DNA of 55,690 nt from an uncultured Alphaproteobacteria bacterium (GCA_902537415.1 CACBBC010000010.1:1-55690), one strand, 5' to 3'. Positions 34,224-43,946 are shown, counted from the stretch's first letter. Notes: generated by a model from the letters alone, not told the origin. Numbers and translations: made by a program.

Positions 34224-37200
34224 ATGACTATTATAAATTCAGTTTTAATTGCTAATAGAGGCGAAATAGCAATTAGGATTTCTAAGACCTTGAACGAGAT
34301 GGGGATAAAGGCTTATGGGATTTATAGTAAAGATGATAGTTCAAGTGCACATCTTTCGTATTGTTCTGAAGTATTTGAATTAAACGGTACAGGACCTTCT
34401 GCGTACCTAAATATTGATGAGATCATATCTCTCGCAAAAAGTAAAAAAATTAAGGCTGTCCATCCGGGATATGGGTTTTTGAGTGAAAACCATGCATTTG
34501 CCGCTAGTTGTGCTAAGAATGACATCATTTTTATAGGCCCAAATGAAAAAACATTAAAAAATTTTGGTAATAAAGAAAAAGCAAAAAAATTAGCTCAAAA
34601 ATTAGGGATACCTGTATGCTCTTCATCGGGGCCAATACAAAAAAAATCAGATATCCTGAGTTTTTTTAATGAGATAAAAAAAAATAAAATAATCTTAAAA
34701 GCAAATTTTGGTGGTGGGGGAAGAGGATCAAGAATAATTCATAAAAAAGATGATTTTTCTGAAGTATTATCTTTAGTAAAAGAAGAAGCAAAGTCATTTT
34801 CTGGCTCTAATTTGATTTTTGCAGAGGAGGTAATTGAAGAGGCTAGACATATTGAGGTTCAAATTTTGGGTGATGGACAATCGTGTATTCATCTTTTCGA
34901 AAGAGATTGTTCCTTTCAAAGAAGTTTTCAAAAATTTATCGAATTTTGTCCTGCACCAAATCTTTCAAGCCAAGCTAAAGATAAGCTATATAATTATGCA
35001 ATTAGTTTGTGCGAAAGTGTTGCTTACAAAGGTTTGGGCACAGTTGAATTTTTGGTCGATAAAAATGAAAAAATCTATTTCATGGAAGTTAATCCAAGGG
35101 TGCAGGTAGAACATACTATCACAGAAGAACTTACTGGAATTGATCTCATACGATCCCAGATCAGCGTTTTCAATGGAAAATCTCTTAAGGATCAGAATAT
35201 TAAAGCGGGAATTGTATTAGGAAAGCGTGCTTCAATACAGGCTAGGCTTAATATGGAAAGTTATGATAACAAAAACCAACTTGTTCCAACAACCGGAACT
35301 ATAAAAGAGTATGATATTGTTTCCGGTCCTGGAATACGGATTGATGGTGCAGGAAAAGTTGGCTATTTAAATAATGGTCTTTACGACTCACTGCTTGCTA
35401 AAGTTATTGCTACTAGCGAATTTGGTTTGGATGAAGCTGTAAGAAAGCTAGATTTTACTTTAAGAATGTCTAATGTTTCAGGGGTAGAGACAAATAAAAA
35501 TTTAATTATCGAGATATTGCGACAAGAAGTCCCTCAAAACGGATCGGTAAATATTTCTACAATTGATAATAATATCAAAGTTTATCTTCAAAAACTGAAT
35601 AGAGATACCCAAATAGGCGTTAAAGAGAATAATAAAAATGAAATTCCTAACAGTCCTCTAATAAATAGCGCTTTAACAGAGAACACAATTCAATCTGAGC
35701 TTGTTGGTACAGTAATAGACATAAAGGTATTGCCAAATATAAAGATTAAGCAAGGAGATACTGTCCTAGTTCAGGAATCTATGAAAATGCATCATCCTAT
35801 TAAAGCCAACGCGAATGGATTCGTATCAAACTTTTTTGTTGATATTGGAGATACTGTTTCAACAGGATCACCTCTTTTTGAATTCATTCCTGAAAAAGAA
35901 AGTAGCCAAAAAAAGTTGAAGAAAGGCAAGTCAAAAAAGTCAAGAAAAATGAGAGGAGATCTCGAAAATCTCATGGAAAGAAGGAAGCTTACATTAGATA
36001 AAAGTAGGCTCATAGCAGTTAAGAAAAGGAAAAAAATTGGGAAAAGAACTGCTAGAGAGAATATAAAGTCTTTAATTGGAAATAATGACTTTTTTGAGTA
36101 TGGGGATCTGGTTTACGCGGCACAACGATCGAGAAGATCGCTTGATGATCTGATAAAAAATACTCCTGCAGATGGATTAATAACAGGTTTGAGCTATGTA
36201 AACTCGGATTTGTTTGCCAAAGAACAAACTAAGACTGCAATTATGCACTACGACTATATGGTTCTAGCAGGAACGCAGGGTATAAATAATCATAAGAAGC
36301 TAGATAGAATGATTGATGTTATTAAAGGTTTAAAAGTTCCTTTGATATTTTTCTGTGAAGGGGGAGGAGGGAGACCAGGAGATGTTGATGCGGGAGATCA
36401 AAATATCGCTGGTTTGAACATTCCTTCTTTTCATGATTTTGCGCGTCTTTCTGGAGAAGTGCCATTAGTTGGAATTGGTTCAGGTAGGCTTTTTGCGGGT
36501 AATGCTGCTTTATTGGGTTGCTGTGATGTAATTATCGCTACAAGAGATCTTAATCTGGGTATGGGTGGCCCAGCAATGATTGAGGGGGGAGGGTTAGGAG
36601 TGTACAAACCCGAAGATGTTGGTCCAACAAGCGTTCAATATCCCAATGGTGTTATTGATATTTTAGTTGATAACGAGGATGATGCTATTGTAATAGCAAA
36701 AAAATATTTATCATATTTTCAGGGAAACCTAGGCTCTTGGGAAGCTCCTGAAGTAGAAAATTTAAGGTACGTTATTCCTGAAAATAGGTTGGAGGTTTAT
36801 GATATTCGGGAGGTTATTGATAATATTGCTGATATAGGATCTGTATTGGAAATAAAGGCTGGTTTTGCAAAGGGTATGTTCACAGGCTTTATAAGAGTTA
36901 AAGGTAAGCCGTTGGGATTAATTGCAAATAATCCACTATTTTTGGCTGGGGCGATAGACAGTGATGGAGCGGATAAGGCTTCCAGATTTATTAAATTATG
37001 TGAAAATTATAATATTCCGATATTAAGTCTTTGTGATACTCCCGGCATGATGGTGGGCCCGGAAATTGAAGAGACTGGCCTTGTACGCCACTGTTGTCGT
37101 TTATTTCTAGCGGGAGCTAATGTAACGGTACCAATGATGACCATTGTCTTAAGAAAAGCTTATGGCCTTGGAGCACAAGCAATGGCTGGTGGCAGCTTTA

Positions 37201-37508
37201 TGGCACCACAATTTGTTGTGGGTTGGCCAACCGCTGAGATTGGGGCTATGGGTTTGGAAGGTGCTGTTAAGTTAGGGTACAGAAAAGAGCTAGAAGCAGA
37301 AAGTGACGTAGAGAAGAAAGAAAAGCTTTTTAAAAAATTAGTTGATGACCTTTATGAAAAAGGAAAGGCAATTAATGCCGCAAGCTTGTTAGAATTTGAT
37401 ACAGTTCTAGATCCTATAGAATCTCGTGATTGGATATCTATGGTAGTAGAAAGTCCTATTAATAGTTCTGAAAAAGTCCCAAAAAATAGGTACATAGATT
37501 CCTGGTAA
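34224..37508 (+). CDS. Single-chain biotin-dependent acyl-CoA carboxylase (LCC type)
   Basis: Multidomain enzyme of 1094 aa carrying all catalytic parts of an acyl-CoA carboxylase. Biotin carboxylase occupies about 1-450 (LIANRGEIAIRI, ATP-grasp glycine loop FGGGGRGS, EVNPRVQVEH). The biotinyl domain at about 490-550 has lysine 521 in ESMKM, where EAMKM is usual. A very basic linker (about 553-570) leads to a carboxyltransferase of both N and C halves (GRPGDVDAGDQNIAG; GAQAMAGGSFMAPQFVVGWP). The architecture matches the long-chain acyl-CoA carboxylases described in actinobacteria and some proteobacteria, which accept diverse acyl-CoAs. Neighbours suggest acyl-CoA catabolism rather than fatty acid synthesis. 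Confidence 0.92.
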   Translation: MTIINSVLIANRGEIAIRISKTLNEMGIKAYGIYSKDDSSSAHLSYCSEVFELNGTGPSAYLNIDEIISLAKSKKIKAVHPGYGFLSENHAFAASCAKNDIIFIGPNEKTLKNFGNKEKAKKLAQKLGIPVCSSSGPIQKKSDILSFFNEIKKNKIILKANFGGGGRGSRIIHKKDDFSEVLSLVKEEAKSFSGSNLIFAEEVIEEARHIEVQILGDGQSCIHLFERDCSFQRSFQKFIEFCPAPNLSSQAKDKLYNYAISLCESVAYKGLGTVEFLVDKNEKIYFMEVNPRVQVEHTITEELTGIDLIRSQISVFNGKSLKDQNIKAGIVLGKRASIQARLNMESYDNKNQLVPTTGTIKEYDIVSGPGIRIDGAGKVGYLNNGLYDSLLAKVIATSEFGLDEAVRKLDFTLRMSNVSGVETNKNLIIEILRQEVPQNGSVNISTIDNNIKVYLQKLNRDTQIGVKENNKNEIPNSPLINSALTENTIQSELVGTVIDIKVLPNIKIKQGDTVLVQESMKMHHPIKANANGFVSNFFVDIGDTVSTGSPLFEFIPEKESSQKKLKKGKSKKSRKMRGDLENLMERRKLTLDKSRLIAVKKRKKIGKRTARENIKSLIGNNDFFEYGDLVYAAQRSRRSLDDLIKNTPADGLITGLSYVNSDLFAKEQTKTAIMHYDYMVLAGTQGINNHKKLDRMIDVIKGLKVPLIFFCEGGGGRPGDVDAGDQNIAGLNIPSFHDFARLSGEVPLVGIGSGRLFAGNAALLGCCDVIIATRDLNLGMGGPAMIEGGGLGVYKPEDVGPTSVQYPNGVIDILVDNEDDAIVIAKKYLSYFQGNLGSWEAPEVENLRYVIPENRLEVYDIREVIDNIADIGSVLEIKAGFAKGMFTGFIRVKGKPLGLIANNPLFLAGAIDSDGADKASRFIKLCENYNIPILSLCDTPGMMVGPEIEETGLVRHCCRLFLAGANVTVPMMTIVLRKAYGLGAQAMAGGSFMAPQFVVGWPTAEIGAMGLEGAVKLGYRKELEAESDVEKKEKLFKKLVDDLYEKGKAINAASLLEFDTVLDPIESRDWISMVVESPINSSEKVPKNRYIDSW

Positions 37509-37537
37509 ATTAGGTTTTACATATTGGAAAGAGAAAA

Positions 37538-38587
37538 ATGAGCAGAAATGACCAAGAATTAATAGCTCCTTTGGAAAAACATAAATTCAATACCGATAAT
37601 CTAGTGAAATGGATGGAGTCCAATGAGATAAAGAGCACAGGATTAAAGGTAAAGCAGTTTCAAGGAGGAATGTCTAACCCAACTTTTTTTCTTGAGAGTG
37701 AAAACAATAAATATGTCTTAAGGAAAAAACCACCAGGAAAGCTGTTGCCAAAGGCACATGCGGTTGACAGAGAATTTAAAGTAATGAACGCTCTTGGAAA
37801 AATAGATTTCCCTGTGCCTAAGATGCTTGGTTTTTGTGATAACCCGAGTGTGATAGGCACTGAATTTTTTATAATGGACTACATAGACGGCAGAATAATT
37901 ACAACTCCGGAAATAAATGGATTCTCAAAAAATGAAAGAAACACCATCTGCGTATCTTTAGCAGAGACGCTAGCCAAACTGCACAATGTAGATTACAAAT
38001 CAATCGGCCTCGAGTCTTTTGGAAGACCAGAAGGCTACATTCAGCGTCAAATAAAATTATGGTCTGATCAATTCCAAAGATCAAAAGAAGATATTACTGT
38101 AAAGGCCAGCTTTAAAGAAATGGATTTACTTAGTATATGGCTTAAAGAAAATTCTATCATTGAGGATGAATTTGCTATTGCCCACGGTGACTACCGATTA
38201 GGTAATACGATAATTGATAAAAATAACTCGACAGTGATTGGTGTACTTGATTGGGAATTATCAACATTGGGCCACCCCTTAGCTGATCTGGGTTATTATT
38301 GTATCCCCTACCGATATGGGTTTGAAGACTTAAATCTAGAACAACTAGGTATACCCTCTGAAGAAGAATTTCTTGAACTATATATGAAGTTTTCAGGTAG
38401 AAGCTCAATTCCGAATTGGCCTCTATTTTTATCATTCGCTCTTTTTCGTAGTGCAGCGATTATTTTTGGAGTAGCTGCTAGAACCCTGCTTGGAAATGTT
38501 AGCTCAGAAAGCTCTAATGTCTTTGAGCAAATAAAAAGAGCAGAAGATATGGCTCGAATTGGCTATAGTATTTGCTCCAACTCTTAA
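37538..38587 (+). CDS. APH-family phosphotransferase (ACAD10/11 kinase-like)
   Basis: Aminoglycoside-phosphotransferase-fold kinase of 349 aa. The catalytic loop is HGDYRLGN (His216, Asp218, Asn223) and the metal-binding Asp238 lies in GVLDWELSTLGHP. The N-lobe begins FQGGMSNPTF with VLRKKPPGKLL, characteristic of the kinase domain fused to acyl-CoA dehydrogenase in animal ACAD10/ACAD11. Those enzymes phosphorylate 4-hydroxyacyl-CoAs to allow beta-oxidation. Lying 29 bp after the carboxylase gene, it is unlikely to be a drug-resistance kinase. No acyl-CoA dehydrogenase partner is in the window. Confidence 0.88.
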   Translation: MSRNDQELIAPLEKHKFNTDNLVKWMESNEIKSTGLKVKQFQGGMSNPTFFLESENNKYVLRKKPPGKLLPKAHAVDREFKVMNALGKIDFPVPKMLGFCDNPSVIGTEFFIMDYIDGRIITTPEINGFSKNERNTICVSLAETLAKLHNVDYKSIGLESFGRPEGYIQRQIKLWSDQFQRSKEDITVKASFKEMDLLSIWLKENSIIEDEFAIAHGDYRLGNTIIDKNNSTVIGVLDWELSTLGHPLADLGYYCIPYRYGFEDLNLEQLGIPSEEEFLELYMKFSGRSSIPNWPLFLSFALFRSAAIIFGVAARTLLGNVSSESSNVFEQIKRAEDMARIGYSICSNS

Positions 38588-38601
38588 AATATTTTTATAA
38601 C

Positions 38602-39792
38602 TCAAAGTGGTGGGTAACAAGTTTGTTTTAGGTTATTGTCTCTTTGGTACAGGCCTATTGCACGCCTTGTTTTGTGCCCGATTAGACCGTCTATGCCACC
38701 CGTGTAATATTTTCTAGATAGCTTTTCCTGTATACTTATTATTTCATTTTTTGTTAAATTTTCGGTTGATTCCCAATTTTTAAAAAAGTTGTGGCTGTTA
38801 TATTTAATTTTGTCTGCAATGAACCCAACAGATAAAGCATATAAATCGGAGTTATTATATTCTTTAAGTGTATAAAAGTTCTTGCTTACTAAATAAATAG
38901 GTCCGTGTATTCCAGCCGGAAACATTAAACTGTATGACTCATTAAGATCATCTTGAGGAAATTCTTCTCCTTTAAATCTTGATGCTCCTAGCTTTTTCCA
39001 CTGGCTCAAGCTTCTTGAATGATCTGGTCCCTCTAGGTAACAACTAATGCTGTTTGACAGTTGAACTTCATATCCCCATTCTAAGTTATTATCCCATCCA
39101 AACTGATGTAAATAGTTTGCAATGGAAGCCAATATATCTGGCTGACTGTTCCATATGTCTTTATTTCCGTCATTATCATAATCTACAGCGAATTTAACAA
39201 GAGTGGAAGGTAGGAACTGAGGTTGTCCAAGGGCACCCGCTTTCGAAGCTTTTAAATATTTAATATTTATTTCATTTTCTATTGCAAAATCAATTAGATA
39301 AATAAGCTCATTCAAGTAACCTAGTCTATTTGATGATGAAAAGCTGAGTAGAGATAGTACTTGAAGACTGTCTAGCCTTGGCCTTACTCTTCCAAAGAAT
39401 GTCTCGTTAGCCCATATAGCAAGCAAAAAATGTCTATCTACTTCATATAAATTTTCGATATTTTCTAATATTTTTTGAAGGCTTTTTTTATATTTTTTGG
39501 CTACTTTGGTTTTTTGTAAAATTAGTTTTTTATTGAAATACTTTGCAGGATTAGAAAACTCAGCCTGCTCGTTTTTATTGAGTAACCTTTTTAATTTTAT
39601 CACAGAGCCTATGTTGTCTTTGAGATGCGTTTCAATTTCACCAATAATTTTATGGCTATTAAATTTTTGCTGGAGTTTTGGTAGCAAAAACTTATCCAGC
39701 CAGTATTCATACACTTTTGTAGTCTGCGGAAAAATAGGTGCCGGTAAGGATATGAAAATTATACACAAAATAATTTTGAAAGTGTTCTTCAA
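38602..39792 (-). CDS. MltB-family lytic murein transglycosylase with peptidoglycan-binding domain
   Basis: Periplasmic enzyme of 396 aa that cleaves glycan strands to 1,6-anhydro ends. The signal peptide is MKNTF, a hydrophobic core and PIFPQ near residue 23. The SLT_2 catalytic domain has Glu130 in AIWANETFFG, then KAGALGQPQFLPSTLVKFA and YDNDGNKDIWNS. A C-terminal PG_binding_1 module contains LSRKYYTGGIDGLIGHKTRR. No lipobox is seen, so it is soluble rather than lipid-anchored. It converges with the kinase gene, leaving 14 bp. Confidence 0.92.
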   Translation of the reverse strand: MKNTFKIILCIIFISLPAPIFPQTTKVYEYWLDKFLLPKLQQKFNSHKIIGEIETHLKDNIGSVIKLKRLLNKNEQAEFSNPAKYFNKKLILQKTKVAKKYKKSLQKILENIENLYEVDRHFLLAIWANETFFGRVRPRLDSLQVLSLLSFSSSNRLGYLNELIYLIDFAIENEINIKYLKASKAGALGQPQFLPSTLVKFAVDYDNDGNKDIWNSQPDILASIANYLHQFGWDNNLEWGYEVQLSNSISCYLEGPDHSRSLSQWKKLGASRFKGEEFPQDDLNESYSLMFPAGIHGPIYLVSKNFYTLKEYNNSDLYALSVGFIADKIKYNSHNFFKNWESTENLTKNEIISIQEKLSRKYYTGGIDGLIGHKTRRAIGLYQRDNNLKQTCYPPL

Positions 39793-40661
39793 GACAAAAA
39801 TCTATTTATTAATTTAGTGCTTTCTTGCCATAAACGATCTGCAATATCCGATTTTAAAGCCTCTTTTGAGGGGTTTGATTCACTTCTATTTATGAAATAC
39901 TTACCAGAAACGTTTTGCACCGTCTCGTTCGTTGCTAGATAGACAAGAGTGTCTGCGCCTTGCTCAGGTGATATGCCTCTGTATTTTAAAACTAACCTAA
40001 TAATAAACTGTAAAAGTCCTTTATGATCTTGACCTATGTTCGTATCTACGATTCCTGGATGTACACAATTTACAGTTATATTTTTTTCGGTAAGATTTTC
40101 CGATAACTTTAGTGTAAACAACAAATTACATAACTTAGACCTTGAATAACGTTCGTACCAACTTTTCGAATTGCTACTGTCTAAATTATTAAAATCTAGA
40201 ACTGCGGTTTTATGAGCGCTACTCCCTACGTTAATTATTCTGCCGCCTTCATGTATTAAATTTTTTTCAAGAAGCCTATTTGTAAGATAAAAGGGACCTA
40301 GATGGTTTGTTGCAAAGACTTTTTCAATTCCCACACTATTATACGATTTCTTAAACAAAATAGTTCCTGCGTTATTGATCAGACAATTTAGTTTTATCTT
40401 AGATTTGCTAAATACATTCACAATTTCACTAATATCATCAGGCTCAGACAAATCACATCTTAAGAAACTTACCTGTTTCTCGTCGCAAAATGACTTAAGT
40501 TCATATTTTACAGCATCTAATTTATTTTTATTTCGATAGGTAATAAAAAGCCGATGGTTCATCGCTAATAAGGACCTCGCAGCGGAAAGTCCAATCCCGT
40601 CAGTTCCTCCAGTAAGAAATATATTTTGCAAAAACCTTCCCTGTAGAAATCTTCCATCCAA
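39789..40661 (-). CDS. Retinol-dehydrogenase-like short-chain dehydrogenase
   Basis: SDR of 290 aa, resembling the RDH/WWOX/protochlorophyllide-reductase-like group. The cofactor motif is TGGTDGIGLSAA, NNAG lies near residue 90, SSAH holds the Ser, and the active site Tyr-x3-Lys is in YERYSRSKLCN. The N-terminus contains a small tandem repeat (GRFLQ twice, residues 3-12) before the Rossmann strand, so the start is uncertain by a few codons. Its 3' end overlaps the transglycosylase gene by 4 bp. Confidence 0.85.
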   Translation of the reverse strand: MDGRFLQGRFLQNIFLTGGTDGIGLSAARSLLAMNHRLFITYRNKNKLDAVKYELKSFCDEKQVSFLRCDLSEPDDISEIVNVFSKSKIKLNCLINNAGTILFKKSYNSVGIEKVFATNHLGPFYLTNRLLEKNLIHEGGRIINVGSSAHKTAVLDFNNLDSSNSKSWYERYSRSKLCNLLFTLKLSENLTEKNITVNCVHPGIVDTNIGQDHKGLLQFIIRLVLKYRGISPEQGADTLVYLATNETVQNVSGKYFINRSESNPSKEALKSDIADRLWQESTKLINRFLS

Positions 40662-40732
40662 GCAATGGCATTCTTTTATACAATAATTTTTATTTTAGCC
40701 CCTTTTCTATTTATTCTAAATAGATAATAAAT

Positions 40733-40745
40733 TTACGCAACGTAA
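40733..40745. promoter_or_regulatory. Palindrome upstream of the RND/LolA-like/barrel operon
   Basis: TTACG, CAA, CGTAA is a perfect 5-bp-arm inverted repeat within the 139-bp divergent region, 56 bp before the RND start. Its left arm falls in a possible -35 hexamer, TTTACG (40732-40737), followed 16 bp later by TTAAAT (40754-40759). The layout suits a repressor such as a TetR-type protein, but no regulator gene is nearby. Confidence 0.35.
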
Positions 40746-40800
40746 GACTTGTATTAAATAACTCAATGCCTTATTTCACGTTCATCACAGGAGAAGTTTT

Positions 40801-43119
40801 ATGATAGAGGCTTGGTCAAATCAAGTAATTAAGAATAGAATTTTCATACTTATAATAACAGCTCTACTGATTTTAGTGTCAGTTTTTTCTATCTCTAAAA
40901 ACCCTATAGGCGTTAATAATTCAAATGAAATGTGGTTCCTTGAAGGCGATCCAACACTTTTAGCTCATGATAAAATGAGAGATCTATTTGGAAGCACTGA
41001 GTCTCTAGTTGTCGGTATAGAAGCGAGACCAAAAGATAAAGACCTTTTCAATCTTGAAACTGTAAAGATGATTGAAGAAATTCATGCAATGTTAGAAGAA
41101 CATGAGGTGGTTGAGAAGGTTGATAGTCTAGCCAGATATCAGAGGACATATAATCGAGGTGGAGTTGTTGCTACAGACTACATTTTCGAGGACATAGAGA
41201 ATTTAGATGATAATTTAGATCAATTAGACACGGCTAGGATTGCCATGCAGGATGAAAACCTAGCGCTCGACACCCTTATAAGCAAAGATTTTAGGCATAC
41301 CAGAATAATTGCAAGAACGGAGTATATTGTTAACGGACTTGATCACAAGCTTAAAGTCGTAACGGATTTACGTAACTTTATAAGTGAGATGGGATATTTG
41401 GAAAAGGGATATGATATAAAGTTTGGAGGACAACCGGTTTTAAATGAACGTTTTACCGTAATCAGTAACTCAGATGCCGCTTGGCTAAATCCTACTGTTG
41501 CTGCTATAATGATGATTGTCTTAGGCGTTGTTTTTAGATCTTTGACCGGTATTTTGGCTCCCTGGGTCGTTATTGGTACAGCAGTCACAATGATGACCGG
41601 TTTGCAAGCCTATCTTGGCTATAATATAACTCCAGTAAACCAAGCTTTAATTCCTATCACAATGTTGTTAGGTATGGCGTGCACTGTTCACGTTATGTCT
41701 GAGTTTTATAGCTTAAGAACTCTTTCCAGGCACTCAGCTTCTGACGCATCTAAAGAATTAATAAAAAACCTTTTTAAGCCTATATTCTTTACGCAATTCA
41801 CCACTTCAATTGGATTTGCTGCGCTGTATATAACAAAATTATCCCCTGTGCGTGAGTTTTCGTTGCTAGCAACGATACTACCAATGATTATTTTTATTCT
41901 CTCAATGACTTCGTTGCCTGCTGCTTTATCGTTTTTAAACAGACTCTCACCAGCTACGAAGAAAGCTTATGACAATGATTGGCTTACACGTGTGACCACC
42001 AGTCTTCCAAATTTTTCCTACAGAAATAGATTTAGTATTTTAGTGGTGGGACTGCTATTCATCTCTGTAAGCTTTTTTAGCGCAACCTACATTAAAGTTG
42101 ATACGAATATTTTTAAATTTTTTAAAAGTGATCTCAAAATATCAGAAGACTTGAGGTATTTTGATAGAGAATTTAAAGGATCATCAAATATTGATATGAT
42201 GCTAGACTCTGAATTAGAAGAGGGGATTAAAGAGCCTAGCTTTCTCACAAAACTTGACGCTCTCGAGGCTTTTCTTGAAAAACAAGAAAAGTCAGGGAAA
42301 ATAGTCGGTTATCTGGATCAACTTAAGCAAATTAGGAAGGCGTTTTCAGATAACAAAAAAGAGTTTTACAAAATACCGGATAGTAAACCCATGACTAGCC
42401 AGCTTTTGTTATTGTTCGAAAACTCAGGTCCTGATGATGACCTTTCAGATATTAAAGATTTTGATGAGCGATTTACGAGAATAACTTTACCGACAATTAA
42501 TATGGATGCTAGTGAATATAATCAGTTTCTGGATGATATGATGCAAACAATAAACAAAGATTTTCCAGACTTGAATGTTACTCCTACCGGTCCAATGGTA
42601 ATGTTTCAAGCTCAAAATGAGTATACCGATAAAGGGATTAGCCAATCATTCATGCTTTCATTAACCTTTATAAGTGTTGTTCTTTTTATTATCTTTTGGT
42701 CTATTAAACATGGCGCAATTGCCGTGTTCCCAGCAGTCGTTCCAATAGTTTTTGCTGGTGGATGTTTTGCAATGTTGGGTAAGGATTTGAATTTGGGATC
42801 ATTAATAGTGGGAGCTATGACAATGGGTATTGCGATTGACGACTGTATTCATGTCGTCAGTAGATATAAGTTAGCGAGATCTCTAGGAAGTTCCGTAGAA
42901 CACTCAATAAAGAGAGCTATGACAGAGTCAGGAAGAGCCATTATCACTACGTCATTGGCGCTTGTTATTGGGTTTAGCACTTTTTTGTTTGCACGTTTAG
43001 TACCGATGATTGATATTGGATGGCTCACCACTGTGATTTTTACTTTGGCTTTGTTAGGGTGCCTATTGTTTATACCCGCGCTACTCTTTATATTCGAAAA
43101 AGAAGAAAAACTCACCTAA
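40801..43119 (+). CDS. RND superfamily (MMPL-type) exporter
   Basis: Inner-membrane proton-driven transporter of 772 aa with about 12 predicted helices in two halves. Each half has one helix, a large periplasmic loop and five clustered helices. The second half carries MGIAIDDCIHVVSRYK with the Asp pair expected in the proton relay; the equivalent first-half segment (MLLGMACTVHVMSEF) lacks acidic residues. The size and single-gene form fit the hydrophobe/lipid exporter branch, not the AcrB drug pumps, and no membrane-fusion protein is adjacent. An AGGAGAAG Shine-Dalgarno precedes the ATG. It is the first of three genes with LolA-like and barrel proteins. Confidence 0.9.
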   Translation: MIEAWSNQVIKNRIFILIITALLILVSVFSISKNPIGVNNSNEMWFLEGDPTLLAHDKMRDLFGSTESLVVGIEARPKDKDLFNLETVKMIEEIHAMLEEHEVVEKVDSLARYQRTYNRGGVVATDYIFEDIENLDDNLDQLDTARIAMQDENLALDTLISKDFRHTRIIARTEYIVNGLDHKLKVVTDLRNFISEMGYLEKGYDIKFGGQPVLNERFTVISNSDAAWLNPTVAAIMMIVLGVVFRSLTGILAPWVVIGTAVTMMTGLQAYLGYNITPVNQALIPITMLLGMACTVHVMSEFYSLRTLSRHSASDASKELIKNLFKPIFFTQFTTSIGFAALYITKLSPVREFSLLATILPMIIFILSMTSLPAALSFLNRLSPATKKAYDNDWLTRVTTSLPNFSYRNRFSILVVGLLFISVSFFSATYIKVDTNIFKFFKSDLKISEDLRYFDREFKGSSNIDMMLDSELEEGIKEPSFLTKLDALEAFLEKQEKSGKIVGYLDQLKQIRKAFSDNKKEFYKIPDSKPMTSQLLLLFENSGPDDDLSDIKDFDERFTRITLPTINMDASEYNQFLDDMMQTINKDFPDLNVTPTGPMVMFQAQNEYTDKGISQSFMLSLTFISVVLFIIFWSIKHGAIAVFPAVVPIVFAGGCFAMLGKDLNLGSLIVGAMTMGIAIDDCIHVVSRYKLARSLGSSVEHSIKRAMTESGRAIITTSLALVIGFSTFLFARLVPMIDIGWLTTVIFTLALLGCLLFIPALLFIFEKEEKLT

Positions 43120-43139
43120 GCTTTGAGATTGTTAATTAT

Positions 43140-43946
43140 ATGAACTTTAATATGATATTTCCAAAATACTTTTTGTTTTTTCTTGTGTTACTTTTCCCAA
43201 ATGTATCTGTGTCCATGACCGCTTACGAGATCATGAAAAAAGTTGATCAGAGGTATACAGGAGAAACTATAGAGCAGACATCTACTCTTGTTTTGATCGA
43301 CAAGAAAAATAGAAAAAGAGAGAGAAAACTAAAGGGTTTTACAAAAGAAGTTTCAACCGGAACAAAAAGCATCTCTTTTTTCTTGAGCCCTTCCGATGTG
43401 AAGAACACCTCCTATTTGTCTTACAACTGGGATGATCCGTCAAAAGATAATGACTCCTGGTTGTATCTCCCAAGTCTTCAAAAAACTAATAGGATTTCTG
43501 GTGGAGATCGGTCCAATTCTTTTATGGGTAGTGATTTTACATATGCTGATTTAGATGGAGTAGAAATTGAAGACTATACTTACAAAATTGTAAAAGATAG
43601 TGATGTAGTTGATGGTGCAGATTGTTGGGTAATTGAGGCTACACCAAAATCAAAAGATGTAATAAAGGAAACAGGTTACTTAAAAACACTTACTTGGATT
43701 AGAAAAGATATATTCTTTGGTGTAAAAGGCAGAATACTTGTAAAAAAGGGAAAAAAAGTTAAGCTCTGGTCAGCAAAGGATATTAAAAAAATTGATGGTG
43801 TCTGGGTTGCAAAGACACAACAGATGACTACGACAAAAAAGAAAAAGCGTGAGCATTCAAGTATTTTTATTATTGACACAATAGCGTTCAATAAAAAATT
43901 AAATGATAGCTTGTTTGAATCCGAGGCCATGCAGCGAGGCTATTGA
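43140..43946 (+). CDS. LolA-like outer-membrane lipoprotein-sorting-type protein
   Basis: Periplasmic protein of 268 aa with a signal peptide (MNFNMIF, hydrophobic core, SVSM near residue 26). I chose ATG 43140 because the longer frame from 43020 overlaps the RND gene and has no signal peptide. The body matches the LolA-like fold family (YEIMKKVDQRYTGE; the LPSLQKTNRISGGDRSNSF stretch; SFMGSDFTYADLD), which can carry lipids in a hydrophobic cavity. It is often annotated outer membrane lipoprotein-sorting protein. The family's usual neighbours are RND exporters. The stop overlaps the next gene's TTG start (TTGA). Confidence 0.88.
   Translation: MNFNMIFPKYFLFFLVLLFPNVSVSMTAYEIMKKVDQRYTGETIEQTSTLVLIDKKNRKRERKLKGFTKEVSTGTKSISFFLSPSDVKNTSYLSYNWDDPSKDNDSWLYLPSLQKTNRISGGDRSNSFMGSDFTYADLDGVEIEDYTYKIVKDSDVVDGADCWVIEATPKSKDVIKETGYLKTLTWIRKDIFFGVKGRILVKKGKKVKLWSAKDIKKIDGVWVAKTQQMTTTKKKKREHSSIFIIDTIAFNKKLNDSLFESEAMQRGY

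Noticed and set aside
37538-38587. Aminoglycoside resistance kinase
   Set aside because: The FQGGMSNPTF and LRKKPPGKLL segments and the acyl-CoA gene context point to the ACAD10/11-type kinase family.
40625-40655. Tandem GRFLQ duplication at the N-terminus of the SDR
   Set aside because: Two short copies only, ahead of the folded domain; more likely start-site ambiguity or minor duplication than a functional repeat.
43020-43139. N-terminal extension of the LolA-like protein
   Set aside because: It overlaps the end of the RND gene in another frame and lacks a signal peptide; the ATG at 43140 begins a clear signal peptide.
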